Below, piece after piece: positions 8,425 to 22,000 of a stretch of 64,000 bases of DNA. The notes beneath the pieces were generated by a model. That model saw only the letters and a program-made list of their open reading frames with translations, ran no database searches and was not told where the DNA came from. The stretch's first letter is position 1, and every line of letters starts with the position of its first letter. Made by a program: the position numbers and the translations under genes. This DNA comes from Micropterix aruncella (Eukaryota > Arthropoda > Insecta > Lepidoptera > Micropterigidae): assembly GCA_944548615.1 (NCBI GenBank), contig CALYMY010000064.1:62001-126000 (forward strand). The letters are read 5' to 3'.

Positions 8425-9750
8425 ATGGAAGAAAACAAATTAAATACTCTGAAGATCGGGCAGCACGCCCAACAAGCAGCGCTTGATGCAAGCGCGGGGA
8501 TGAAAAAGATGGAAGCATGGGATCGGCTGGAAAAGCTGATAACTGGGCTTTACGATTTTGCTAATCCTAAGCCAAACGTCCATAAGGAGATTAAGTCGAA
8601 GGTGGTGGCCATTGGCAACGCCTTCAGACGACTCAAGGAGATGGAGGCAGTTAAGCCGAGGTTAACTCAGCCCCAGCCGAGTCTCATACCGCCGATTATG
8701 CAGACGCCACCGACACCGTTGCGCACTCGGACCTATTCCGAGACGACGGCTAAAGATACGGAAGCAGAAGAAGGCGAGGAAATGTTGACGCCAAATTCCC
8801 GGGACCTAGTTACAGGGAAAAGGCGGAAGCGCACCTCACCTGAGGCGGACGTCAAAGAGGCGAAGAAGCGCAAAGAACAGCGTGCTCCGCCACCGCCCCA
8901 GGCGGAAACCCAGCCCCCCAAACCTGGGGAGTGGCAGATGGTCAAAAAAAAGAAAAAGAAGACTAAGAAGCAGACGAAAGAGCAGCCCTCGAAACAGAGG
9001 AAACGAGCGGCGAGACCGGAAGCAATCATCATCCGCCCGACGGACAAGGGGTCTTACTCCGAAATCCTCAAGAGGATGAAGAAGGACGCGACAGCCGGCG
9101 AGTCTCAACAATGCGTTGACAAGATCCGTAAGACAGCCACGGGAGACATGCTGATCATCCTCACGAAGGAAAATACCGACAAAGTCCCCGACCTGCAGGC
9201 TGCCCTGACCAAACTCCTCGGAGAAGAGGCGGAGGTCATCAGCAAGACACCGGAGGAAGAACTCCAAATTAAGGACCTCGACGAGACGACGACGAAGGAC
9301 GAGGTACTCGAGGCACTGAAGAAGGCCGCTGGGGACGACTCCAAAATCCCATTGAATGCAGTTAAATCGCTGCGTAAAGCATACGGTGGCACCCAAATGG
9401 CGTGGGTGAGACTACCGGTGGAAACGGCGAAGAAAGTTGTCGGGAAAGACGGCAAGATCAAGATAGGCTGGGTTAACTGCCGGATTAGAGGAGTGGAGAG
9501 GCCCCTAAAATGCTATAAGTGCTGGGACTTCGGGCATCTTGCTAACAATTGCAAGAGTGAGGTAGACCGCTCCAAACTCTGCATAAAATGCGGCGAGGAC
9601 GGCCACTTGGTGGCCAATTGCAAGAAGGAAGCCAAATGCGCCCTCTGTGTCACGAAGGGCTTCGCGGACAATTGCGCTCATATCGCTGGTAGCAATAGAT
9701 GTCCGGTGTACAAGAAGGCTGTCCAGGCGTCAAAATTAAAACGACGATGA
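8425..9750 (+). CDS. ORF1 gag-like nucleic-acid-binding protein, copy 2
   Basis: Protein of 441 residues from the ATG at 8425, which sits in good initiation context (aaaATGg). The frame is open back to a TAA at 8350-8352, but only via GTG. Role: coats element RNA in the ribonucleoprotein particle and may help target it. It has an N-terminal helical-looking region, a proline-rich stretch with PPPPQAETQPP, a lysine-rich nuclear-localisation-like block, a central domain ending near VKSLRKAYGGTQMAWVRLP, and three zinc knuckles at the C-terminus (CYKCWDFGHLANNC, CIKCGEDGHLVANC and a third CX2C...H...C). It differs from copy 1 by the start codon and a handful of residues (T to P, S to G, I to L near the end). 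The stop overlaps the ORF2 ATG by four bases. Confidence 0.9.
   Translation: MEENKLNTLKIGQHAQQAALDASAGMKKMEAWDRLEKLITGLYDFANPKPNVHKEIKSKVVAIGNAFRRLKEMEAVKPRLTQPQPSLIPPIMQTPPTPLRTRTYSETTAKDTEAEEGEEMLTPNSRDLVTGKRRKRTSPEADVKEAKKRKEQRAPPPPQAETQPPKPGEWQMVKKKKKKTKKQTKEQPSKQRKRAARPEAIIIRPTDKGSYSEILKRMKKDATAGESQQCVDKIRKTATGDMLIILTKENTDKVPDLQAALTKLLGEEAEVISKTPEEELQIKDLDETTTKDEVLEALKKAAGDDSKIPLNAVKSLRKAYGGTQMAWVRLPVETAKKVVGKDGKIKIGWVNCRIRGVERPLKCYKCWDFGHLANNCKSEVDRSKLCIKCGEDGHLVANCKKEAKCALCVTKGFADNCAHIAGSNRCPVYKKAVQASKLKRR
9747..9750 (+). promoter_or_regulatory. ATGA stop-start overlap, ORF1/ORF2 of copy 2
   Basis: ATG of ORF2 and TGA of ORF1 share ATGA, as in copies 1 and 3. Likely translational coupling by reinitiation. 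Confidence 0.6.
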
Positions 9751-12740
9751 GAGTACTGCAGCTCAACCTCAATCACTGTGAGGCTGCACACGACCTGCTA
9801 ACGCAGTCGGTGCGGGAGCTGAAGCCCGACCTCGTCATGATCTCGGAGCCATACAAGCATCTCAATGGTCAGCCGTGGGAGACGGACACCACCGCTAAGG
9901 CCGTTATTTGGTCCTGTGGTAAGCATCCTTTCCAGAGGGTTGCCAACACGACGGAGAGCGGCTTTGTAAGAGCTAAGCTGGATGAAATCCACTTCTACAG
10001 CTGCTATGCACCACCTAGCCTATCCATCGACGAGTTTTCGGACCTCCTGGACCGACTTACTGAGGATGCGAAGCAGCACATCCCCGTGGCAATCGCTGGG
10101 GACTTCAACGCCTGGGCAGTCGACTGGGGCAGTAAGGAGACGAACGCGAGGGGGCAAACTCTGCTAGAGGCCATGTCCTCATTGGATGTGGTCTTGCTGA
10201 ATAGTGGCGAGAAACCGACGTTCGAAAGAGGAGAGGCGAGGTCAATCGTGGACCTCACCTTCGTGAGCAGCAGCCTCGCTACGGGAAGCTGCTCTTGGGA
10301 GGTCATGGATATCTACACCGCCAGTGACCATAACGCGATCTTCTGGGAGGTATCCACCAAACGGAAGACTGGACCAGCACCTAGAAAGACGAATGCTGTT
10401 GGCTGGAAGGCGAACACGTTCGACCCCAGCTCACTCCAGGAGGCCTTCGATGATCGTCCGATCAATGGTAGCAATGCCACGGAGAAGGCGCAGGAAGTCA
10501 TGAGGAGAGTCACGGAATCTTGCGATGCAGCTATGCCCCGTAAGCGCAGTGCAAACAAATTCCCGTCGGTATATTGGTGGAACGATACCATCGCCGCCCT
10601 TCGCAAGGATTGTATCCGGGCGAGGAGACAGGCACAGCGAGGCCGGAAGAAACCAGACTCCGAAGAACTGGAGACAAAATACAAAGAGGCACGTCGGACG
10701 CTCAACAAAGCGATCAAGGTTAGTAAGGGTCAGTGCTGGAATGAGCTCCTTGACGAAGTCGAGGGGGACCCGTGGGGGAGACCGTATGGTGTAGTCATGA
10801 AGCGGCTGAAAAGCCAGCCGATGCCATCGCCTACCTGTCCCAAGCTCCTGAAAAAGATCGTCGCGGTGCTGTTCCCACAACAACCGGAGCTCGACTTCTC
10901 CACTGAGGAGCACGTCATGGAGGTGATCCCCCCAGTAACTCCTGCGCAGCTGCTGGAAGCCTGTGGCCGATTCGGAAACACCAAGGCGCCAGGACTGGAT
11001 GGAATCCCCAACGTTGCCCTGAAGGTGACCATCAACACAGCACCTGGAATATTCCTGGATGTATACAACGCGTGTCTTCAAGAAGGGATTTTTCCTACAA
11101 TGTGGAAGCAACAGAGACTGGTACTTCTTCCCAAGGGGAAGACGCCACCAGATGAACCTTCGTCCTATCGTCCACTCTGCATGCTGGACACCGCCGGGAA
11201 GATACTGGAGCGTATAATACATAAGAGGATAGAAGATGTAGTCGAGCCACAACTGGCTGACAACCAATACGGGTTTCGTAGAGGCCGCTCCACCTTGGAT
11301 GCCATCAACCTAGTCGTCTCGATGGCACGGGACGCAATATCTGGCACCAGGTGGAAATCGGGTACAAAGCAGTACTGTTTGGTAGTAACGTTGGATGTCA
11401 AAAATGCCTTCAACTCTGCCAGATGGGACTGCATCATGGAGGCCCTAGCGAAGATGAACGTGCCAGGATACCTGCGGAGGATGGTTGGAAGCTACTTCAC
11501 CGACAGGGTCCTAAAATATGATACGGATGAAGGCGCCAAGGAGTACAGAGTCACCGGTGGTGTTCCCCAGGGCTCAGTGCTTGGCCCTCTCCTGTGGAAC
11601 GTCATGTACGACGGTCTTCTGAAGCTGACTCTGCCGAAGAAGGCTACACTCGTCGCATTTGCGGATGATGTGGCCCTCGTAATCGTCGCCAAACAACTGG
11701 AGGAGATCGATTACATCTTTGGCATCACCTACGCAACGATCCGCCAATGGATGATCTCGGTGGGACTGATGTTGGCAGATCATAAGACAGAGGCCGTGCT
11801 GATCACTAGCAGGCAGAAAATTGAAACTATCACGCTGCGAGTCGGGGACCACGAAATCACTTCCCAGTCGTCACTACGGTATCTGGGAGTGATGATCGAT
11901 GCCCGGCTCAGCTTTAAGCAGCAGGCAGAGCACGTCGGTACCAAAGCGGCGGGAGTTGGGACGGTCTTGTCTCGGCTCATGCCCAACATTGGAGGCCCGA
12001 AACAGAAAAGAAGAGCACTGCTGTCGTCGGTCACCACGTCAGTCCTTACATATGGGATTGCCATTTGGGCTGACGTACTGTTGATCCAGCACGCACGACG
12101 GAAGGTGGCGTCGGTCTACCGGTTGAGTGCCCTCAGAGTGGCCAGTGCATTCCGCACGGTGTCGGAGGATGCTGTGTGCGTTATCACCGGGATGCTGCCT
12201 ATCGGAGTACTCGCGGAGGAACGAAGATGCCTCTACAGGCGAAAGGGGTCAACAACGCTAGGACCAGCTGAGATGAAGACGGACGAGAGGACCAACAGTC
12301 TGCATCGATGGCAGTTGCTGTGGGACGCCTCAACCAATGGGAGATGGACTCACCGCCTGATCCCGCAGGTGGACGCATGGGTCAAACGGCCACACGGAGA
12401 GGTCAACTATTACCTCACCCAGATGCTCTCAGGACATGGGTGCTATCGGGCCTATCTTCACAAGTTTCACCACGAGGATTCCCCGGAGTGCCCGGCCTGC
12501 GCAGGAGTCTCCGAAGATGCGGAGCATGTATTCTTCGTGTGCCCGCGCTTCAACGCGTCCCGAAGCGCTTTCGAGACTGCAGTCGGAGGAAGGATCCAGC
12601 CTGAAAACCTGGCGGAAGCTATGCTTTCGACAGAGTCAGCCTGGGAAGCAACCAGCACTTTTGCGGCGGAAGTCCTAAAGGACCTACGCCAAGCTGAACA
12701 GGAGAGAAACAAGGGCAAGAGGAAAAAGAAGAACCACTAA
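9747..12740 (+). CDS. ORF2 endonuclease / reverse transcriptase, copy 2
   Basis: Full-length protein of 997 residues with the same domains as copy 1 ORF2: APE-type endonuclease (GDFNAW, SDH), reverse transcriptase (TLDVKNAF, PQGSVLGPLLWN, FADD) and a C-terminal CX2CX8HX4C zinc motif. I find only four residue differences from copy 1: N to S before GEKPTF, I to N in the PI-GSN stretch, K to E in YKEARR, and K to T in GKTPPDE. None touches a catalytic motif. It is the best candidate in the window for a functional enzyme. The start is set by the conserved ATGA junction; the frame extends to an ATG at 9699. Confidence 0.95.
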   Translation: MRVLQLNLNHCEAAHDLLTQSVRELKPDLVMISEPYKHLNGQPWETDTTAKAVIWSCGKHPFQRVANTTESGFVRAKLDEIHFYSCYAPPSLSIDEFSDLLDRLTEDAKQHIPVAIAGDFNAWAVDWGSKETNARGQTLLEAMSSLDVVLLNSGEKPTFERGEARSIVDLTFVSSSLATGSCSWEVMDIYTASDHNAIFWEVSTKRKTGPAPRKTNAVGWKANTFDPSSLQEAFDDRPINGSNATEKAQEVMRRVTESCDAAMPRKRSANKFPSVYWWNDTIAALRKDCIRARRQAQRGRKKPDSEELETKYKEARRTLNKAIKVSKGQCWNELLDEVEGDPWGRPYGVVMKRLKSQPMPSPTCPKLLKKIVAVLFPQQPELDFSTEEHVMEVIPPVTPAQLLEACGRFGNTKAPGLDGIPNVALKVTINTAPGIFLDVYNACLQEGIFPTMWKQQRLVLLPKGKTPPDEPSSYRPLCMLDTAGKILERIIHKRIEDVVEPQLADNQYGFRRGRSTLDAINLVVSMARDAISGTRWKSGTKQYCLVVTLDVKNAFNSARWDCIMEALAKMNVPGYLRRMVGSYFTDRVLKYDTDEGAKEYRVTGGVPQGSVLGPLLWNVMYDGLLKLTLPKKATLVAFADDVALVIVAKQLEEIDYIFGITYATIRQWMISVGLMLADHKTEAVLITSRQKIETITLRVGDHEITSQSSLRYLGVMIDARLSFKQQAEHVGTKAAGVGTVLSRLMPNIGGPKQKRRALLSSVTTSVLTYGIAIWADVLLIQHARRKVASVYRLSALRVASAFRTVSEDAVCVITGMLPIGVLAEERRCLYRRKGSTTLGPAEMKTDERTNSLHRWQLLWDASTNGRWTHRLIPQVDAWVKRPHGEVNYYLTQMLSGHGCYRAYLHKFHHEDSPECPACAGVSEDAEHVFFVCPRFNASRSAFETAVGGRIQPENLAEAMLSTESAWEATSTFAAEVLKDLRQAEQERNKGKRKKKNH

Positions 12741-13022
12741 GAGGAAGGAAGCAGTGACTTCGACCATCCGAAGGAAGAGCTAAGGCTTAATCCTCCCCCC
12801 GCGCTGTAATGCCTACCGGCGATCCCACGGGGAACAGGAGGCAGGTGGTAGAGGATGTTTTTTAGTCGGTACGGGTTGCATATTCGCCGAGCCAATGATA
12901 CATGTCGGGTCTCACCAACCACGGCGGCTCGTGGTCAATAAGACCTGACCAAGCCCGACACTCCACCCTGGGAAACCCTATCCCGGGTGCGTACGTAAAA
13001 AGTATTTTTAAACCTCTACATA

Positions 13023-13023
<1 letters not shown>
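12741..13023 (+). other. 3' UTR of copy 2, with conserved stem
   Basis: Same 3' UTR as copy 1. The predicted stem spans 12792-12841 (CCTCC/GGAGG outer pairing, CCCCGCG with CACGGGG inner pairing), followed by the ttttttagtcggta box and the terminal cgtaaaaagtattttt region. Confidence 0.7.

Positions 13024-13076
<53 letters not shown>
13024..13076 (+). repeat. Poly(A) tail of copy 2
   Basis: Uninterrupted run of 53 A followed directly by catacatacacac satellite. It marks the 3' end of the retrotransposed copy; its length and purity suggest recent insertion. Confidence 0.95.
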
Positions 13077-13077
<1 letters not shown>

Positions 13078-16000
13078 ATACATACACACTTACCGTCTTA
13101 CATACATACACACTTACCGTCTTACATACATACACACTTACCGTCTTACATACATACACACTTACCGTCTTACATACATGCACACTTACCGTCTTACATA
13201 CATACACACTTACCGTCTTACATACATACACACTTACCGTCTTACATACATACACACTTACCGTCTTACATACATACACACTTACCGTCTTACATACATA
13301 CACACTTACCGTCTTACATACATACACACTTACCGTCTTACATACATACACACTTACCGTCTTACATACATACACACTTACCGTCTTACATACATACATA
13401 CTTACCGTCTTACATACATACACACTTACCGTCTTACATACATACACACTTACCGCCTTACATACATTCACACTTACCGTCTTACATACATACACACTTA
13501 CCGTCTTACATACATACACACTTACCGTCTTACATACATACACACTTACCGTCTTACATACATACACACTTACCGTCTTACATACATACACACTTACCGT
13601 CTTTCATACATACACACTTACCGTCTTACATACATACACACTTACCGTCTTACATACATACACACTTACCGTCTTACATACATACACAATTACCGTCTTA
13701 CATACATACACACTTACCGTCTTACATACATACACACTTACCGTCTTACATACATACACACTTACCGTCTTACATACATACACACTTACCGTCTTACATA
13801 CATACACACTTACCGTCTTACATACATACACACTTACCGTCTTACATACATACACACTTACCGTCTTACATACATACACACTTACCGTCTTACATACATA
13901 CACACTTACCGTCTTACATACATACACACTTACCGTCTTACATACATACACACTTACCGTCTTACATACATACACACTTACCGTCTTACATACATACACA
14001 CTTACCGTCTTACATACATACACACTTACCGTCTTACATACATACACACTTACCGTCTTACATACATACACACTTACCGTCTTACATACATACACACTTA
14101 CCGTCTTACATACATACACACTTACCGTCTTACATACATACACACTTACCGTCTTACATACATACACACTTACCGTCTTACATACATACACACTTACCGT
14201 CCTACATACATACACACTTACCGTCTTACATACATACACACTTACCGTCTTACATACATACACACTTACCGTCTTACATACATACACACTTACCGTCTTA
14301 CATACATACACACTTACCGTCTTACATACATACACACTTACCGTCTTACATACATACACACTTACCGTCTTACATACATACACACTTACCGTCTTACATA
14401 CATACACACTTACCGTCTTACATACATACACACTTACCGTCTTACATACATACACACTTACCGTCTTACATACATACACACTTACCGTCTTACATACATA
14501 CACACTTACCGTCTTACATACATACACACTTACCGTCTTACATACATACACACTTACCGTCTTACATACATACACACTTACCGTCTTACATACATACACA
14601 CTTACCGTCTTACATACATACACACTTACCGTCTTACATACATACACACTTACCGTCTTACATACATACACACTTACCGTCTTACATACATACACACTTA
14701 CCGTCTTACATACATACACACTTACCGTCTTACATACATACACACTTACCGTCTTACATACATACACACTTACCGTCTTACATACATACACACTTACCGT
14801 CTTACATACATACACACTTACCGTCTTACATACATACACACTTACCGTCTTACATACATACACACTTACCGTCTTACATACATACACACTTACCGTCTTA
14901 CATACATACACACTTACCGTCTTACATACATACACACTTACCGTCTTACATACATACACACTTACCGTCTTACATACATACACACTTACCGTCTTACATA
15001 CATACACACTTACCGTCTTACATACATACACACTTACCGTCTTACATACATACACACTTACCGTCTTACATACATACACACTTACCGTCTTACATACATA
15101 CACACTTACCGTCTTACATACATACACACTTACCGTCTTACATACATACACACTTACCGTCTTACATACATACACACTTACCGTCTTACATACATACACA
15201 CTTACCGTCTTACATACATACACACTTACCGTCTTACATACATACACACTTACCGTCTTACATACATACACACTTACCGTCTTACATACATACACACTTA
15301 CCGTCTTACATACATACACACTTACCGTCTTACATACATACACACTTACCGTCTTACATACATACACACTTACCGTCTTACATACATACACACTTACCGT
15401 CTTACATACATACACACTTACCGTCTTACATACATACACACTTACCGTCTTACATACATACACACTTACCGTCTTACATACATACACACTTACCGTCTTA
15501 CATACATACACACTTACCGTCTTACATACATACACACTTACCGTCTTACATACATACACACTTACCGTCTTACATACATACACACTTACCGTCTTACATA
15601 CATACACACTTACCGTCTTACATACATACACACTTACCGTCTTACATACATACACACTTACCGTCTTACATACATACACACTTACCGTCTTACATACATA
15701 CACACTTACCGTCTTACATACATACACACTTACCGTCTTACATACATACACACTTACCGTCTTACATACATACACACTTACCGTCTTACATACATACACA
15801 CTTACCGTCTTACATACATACACACTTACCGTCTTACATACATACACACTTACCGTCTTACATACATACACACTTACCGTCTTACATACATACACACTTA
15901 CCGTCTTACATACATACACACTTACCGTCTTACATACATACACACTTACCGTCTTACATACATACACACTTACCGTCTTACATACATACACACTTACCGT

Positions 16001-19000
16001 CTTACATACATACACACTTACCGTCTTACATACATACACACTTACCGTCTTACATACATACACACTTACCGTCTTACATACATACACACTTACCGTCTTA
16101 CATACATACACACTTACCGTCTTACATACATACACACTTACCGTCTTACATACATACACACTTACCGTCTTACATACATACACACTTACCGTCTTACATA
16201 CATACACACTTACCGTCTTACATACATACACACTTACCGTCTTACATACATACACACTTACCGTCTTACATACATACACACTTACCGTCTTACATACATA
16301 CACACTTACCGTCTTACATACATACACACTTACCGTCTTACATACATACACACTTACCGTCTTACATACATACACACTTACCGTCTTACATACATACACA
16401 CTTACCGTCTTACATACATACACACTTACCGTCTTACATACATACACACTTACCGTCTTACATACATACACACTTACCGTCTTACATACATACACACTTA
16501 CCGTCTTACATACATACACACTTACCGTCTTACATACATACACACTTACCGTCTTACATACATACACACTTACCGTCTTACATACATACACACTTACCGT
16601 CTTACATACATACACACTTACCGTCTTACATACATACACACTTACCGTCTTACATACATACACACTTACCGTCTTACATACATACACACTTACCGTCTTA
16701 CATACATACACACTTACCGTCTTACATACATACACACTTACCGTCTTACATACATACACACTTACCGTCTTACATACATACACACTTACCGTCTTACATA
16801 CATACACACTTACCGTCTTACATACATACACACTTACCGTCTTACATACATACACACTTACCGTCTTACATACATACACACTTACCGTCTTACATACATA
16901 CACACTTACCGTCTTACATACATACACACTTACCGTCTTACATACATACACACTTACCGTCTTACATACATACACACTTACCGTCTTACATACATACACA
17001 CTTACCGTCTTACATACATACACACTTACCGTCTTACATACATACACACTTACCGTCTTACATACATACACACTTACCGTCTTACATACATACACACTTA
17101 CCGTCTTACATACATACACACTTACCGTCTTACATACATACACACTTACCGTCTTACATACATACACACTTACCGTCTTACATACATACACACTTACCGT
17201 CTTACATACATACACACTTACCGTCTTACATACATACACACTTACCGTCTTACATACATACACACTTACCGTCTTACATACATACACACTTACCGTCTTA
17301 CATACATACACACTTACCGTCTTACATACATACACACTTACCGTCTTACATACATACACACTTACCGTCTTACATACATACACACTTACCGTCTTACATA
17401 CATACACACTTACCGTCTTACATACATACACACTTACCGTCTTACATACATACACACTTACCGTCTTACATACATACACACTTACCGTCTTACATACATA
17501 CACACTTACCGTCTTACATACATACACACTTACCGTCTTACATACATACACACTTACCGTCTTACATACATACACACTTACCGTCTTACATACATACACA
17601 CTTACCGTCTTACATACATACACACTTACCGTCTTACATACATACACACTTACCGTCTTACATACATACACACTTACCGTCTTACATACATACACACTTA
17701 CCGTCTTACATACATACACACTTACCGTCTTACATACATACACACTTACCGTCTTACATACATACACACTTACCGTCTTACATACATACACACTTACCGT
17801 CTTACATACATACACACTTACCGTCTTACATACATACACACTTACCGTCTTACATACATACACACTTACCGTCTTACATACATACACACTTACCGTCTTA
17901 CATACATACACACTTACCGTCTTACATACATACACACTTACCGTCTTACATACATACACACTTACCGTCTTACATACATACACACTTACCGTCTTACATA
18001 CATACACACTTACCGTCTTACATACATACACACTTACCGTCTTACATACATACACACTTACCGTCTTACATACATACACACTTACCGTCTTACATACATA
18101 CACACTTACCGTCTTACATACATACACACTTACCGTCTTACATACATACACACTTACCGTCTTACATACATACACACTTACCGTCTTACATACATACACA
18201 CTTACCGTCTTACATACATACACACTTACCGTCTTACATACATACACACTTACCGTCTTACATACATACACACTTACCGTCTTACATACATACACACTTA
18301 CCGTCTTACATACATACACACTTACCGTCTTACATACATACACACTTACCGTCTTACATACATACACACTTACCGTCTTACATACATACACACTTACCGT
18401 CTTACATACATACACACTTACCGTCTTACATACATACACACTTACCGTCTTACATACATACACACTTACCGTCTTACATACATACACACTTACCGTCTTA
18501 CATACATACACACTTACCGTCTTACATACATACACACTTACCGTCTTACATACATACACACTTACCGTCTTACATACATACACACTTACCGTCTTACATA
18601 CATACACACTTACCGTCTTACATACATACACACTTACCGTCTTACATACATACACACTTACCGTCTTACATACATACACACTTACCGTCTTACATACATA
18701 CACACTTACCGTCTTACATACATACACACTTACCGTCTTACATACATACACACTTACCGTCTTACATACATACACACTTACCGTCTTACATACATACACA
18801 CTTACCGTCTTACATACATACACACTTACCGTCTTACATACATACACACTTACCGTCTTACATACATACACACTTACCGTCTTACATACATACACACTTA
18901 CCGTCTTACATACATACACACTTACCGTCTTACATACATACACACTTACCGTCTTACATACATACACACTTACCGTCTTACATACATACACACTTACCGT

Positions 19001-22000
19001 CTTACATACATACACACTTACCGTCTTACATACATACACACTTACCGTCTTACATACATACACACTTACCGTCTTACATACATACACACTTACCGTCTTA
19101 CATACATACACACTTACCGTCTTACATACATACACACTTACCGTCTTACATACATACACACTTACCGTCTTACATACATACACACTTACCGTCTTACATA
19201 CATACACACTTACCGTCTTACATACATACACACTTACCGTCTTACATACATACACACTTACCGTCTTACATACATACACACTTACCGTCTTACATACATA
19301 CACACTTACCGTCTTACATACATACACACTTACCGTCTTACATACATACACACTTACCGTCTTACATACATACACACTTACCGTCTTACATACATACACA
19401 CTTACCGTCTTACATACATACACACTTACCGTCTTACATACATACACACTTACCGTCTTACATACATACACACTTACCGTCTTACATACATACACACTTA
19501 CCGTCTTACATACATACACACTTACCGTCTTACATACATACACACTTACCGTCTTACATACATACACACTTACCGTCTTACATACATACACACTTACCGT
19601 CTTACATACATACACACTTACCGTCTTACATACATACACACTTACCGTCTTACATACATACACACTTACCGTCTTACATACATACACACTTACCGTCTTA
19701 CATACATACACACTTACCGTCTTACATACATACACACTTACCGTCTTACATACATACACACTTACCGTCTTACATACATACACACTTACCGTCTTACATA
19801 CATACACACTTACCGTCTTACATACATACACACTTACCGTCTTACATACATACACACTTACCGTCTTACATACATACACACTTACCGTCTTACATACATA
19901 CACACTTACCGTCTTACATACATACACACTTACCGTCTTACATACATACACACTTACCGTCTTACATACATACACACTTACCGTCTTACATACATACACA
20001 CTTACCGTCTTACATACATACACACTTACCGTCTTACATACATACACACTTACCGTCTTACATACATACACACTTACCGTCTTACATACATACACACTTA
20101 CCGTCTTACATACATACACACTTACCGTCTTACATACATACACACTTACCGTCTTACATACATACACACTTACCGTCTTACATACATACACACTTACCGT
20201 CTTACATACATACACACTTACCGTCTTACATACATACACACTTACCGTCTTACATACATACACACTTACCGTCTTACATACATACACACTTACCGTCTTA
20301 CATACATACACACTTACCGTCTTACATACATACACACTTACCGTCTTACATACATACACACTTACCGTCTTACATACATACACACTTACCGTCTTACATA
20401 CATACACACTTACCGTCTTACATACATACACACTTACCGTCTTACATACATACACACTTACCGTCTTACATACATACACACTTACCGTCTTACATACATA
20501 CACACTTACCGTCTTACATACATACACACTTACCGTCTTACATACATACACACTTACCGTCTTACATACATACACACTTACCGTCTTACATACATACACA
20601 CTTACCGTCTTACATACATACACACTTACCGTCTTACATACATACACACTTACCGTCTTACATACATACACACTTACCGTCTTACATACATACACACTTA
20701 CCGTCTTACATACATACACACTTACCGTCTTACATACATACACACTTACCGTCTTACATACATACACACTTACCGTCTTACATACATACACACTTACCGT
20801 CTTACATACATACACACTTACCGTCTTACATACATACACACTTACCGTCTTACATACATACACACTTACCGTCTTACATACATACACACTTACCGTCTTA
20901 CATACATACACACTTACCGTCTTACATACATACACACTTACCGTCTTACATACATACACACTTACCGTCTTACATACATACACACTTACCGTCTTACATA
21001 CATACACACTTACCGTCTTACATACATACACACTTACCGTCTTACATACATACACACTTACCGTCTTACATACATACACACTTACCGTCTTACATACATA
21101 CACACTTACCGTCTTACATACATACACACTTACCGTCTTACATACATACACACTTACCGTCTTACATACATACACACTTACCGTCTTACATACATACACA
21201 CTTACCGTCTTACATACATACACACTTACCGTCTTACATACATACACACTTACCGTCTTACATACATACACACTTACCGTCTTACATACATACACACTTA
21301 CCGTCTTACATACATACACACTTACCGTCTTACATACATACACACTTACCGTCTTACATACATACACACTTACCGTCTTACATACATACACACTTACCGT
21401 CTTACATACATACACACTTACCGTCTTACATACATACACACTTACCGTCTTACATACATACACACTTACCGTCTTACATACATACACACTTACCGTCTTA
21501 CATACATACACACTTACCGTCTTACATACATACACACTTACCGTCTTACATACATACACACTTACCGTCTTACATACATACACACTTACCGTCTTACATA
21601 CATACACACTTACCGTCTTACATACATACACACTTACCGTCTTACATACATACACACTTACCGTCTTACATACATACACACTTACCGTCTTACATACATA
21701 CACACTTACCGTCTTACATACATACACACTTACCGTCTTACATACATACACACTTACCGTCTTACATACATACACACTTACCGTCTTACATACATACACA
21801 CTTACCGTCTTACATACATACACACTTACCGTCTTACATACATACACACTTACCGTCTTACATACATACACACTTACCGTCTTACATACATACACACTTA
21901 CCGTCTTACATACATACACACTTACCGTCTTACATACATACACACTTACCGTCTTACATACATACACACTTACCGTCTTACATACATACACACTTACCGT

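Larger units (their letters stand above)
8122..13076 (+). mobile_element. R1-clade (Waldo-like) non-LTR retrotransposon, copy 2, full length and intact
   Basis: Second full-length copy, about 99.6% identical to copy 1 (I count about 17 base differences). It has the same 5' end (ccacaggcag), intact ORF1 with ATG, intact ORF2, 3' UTR and a pure A tail of 53. The target duplication catacatacacact (14 bp) ends the left flank and begins the right flank. Both flanks are variant C satellite. By sequence it could encode everything needed for retrotransposition. Confidence 0.95.
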
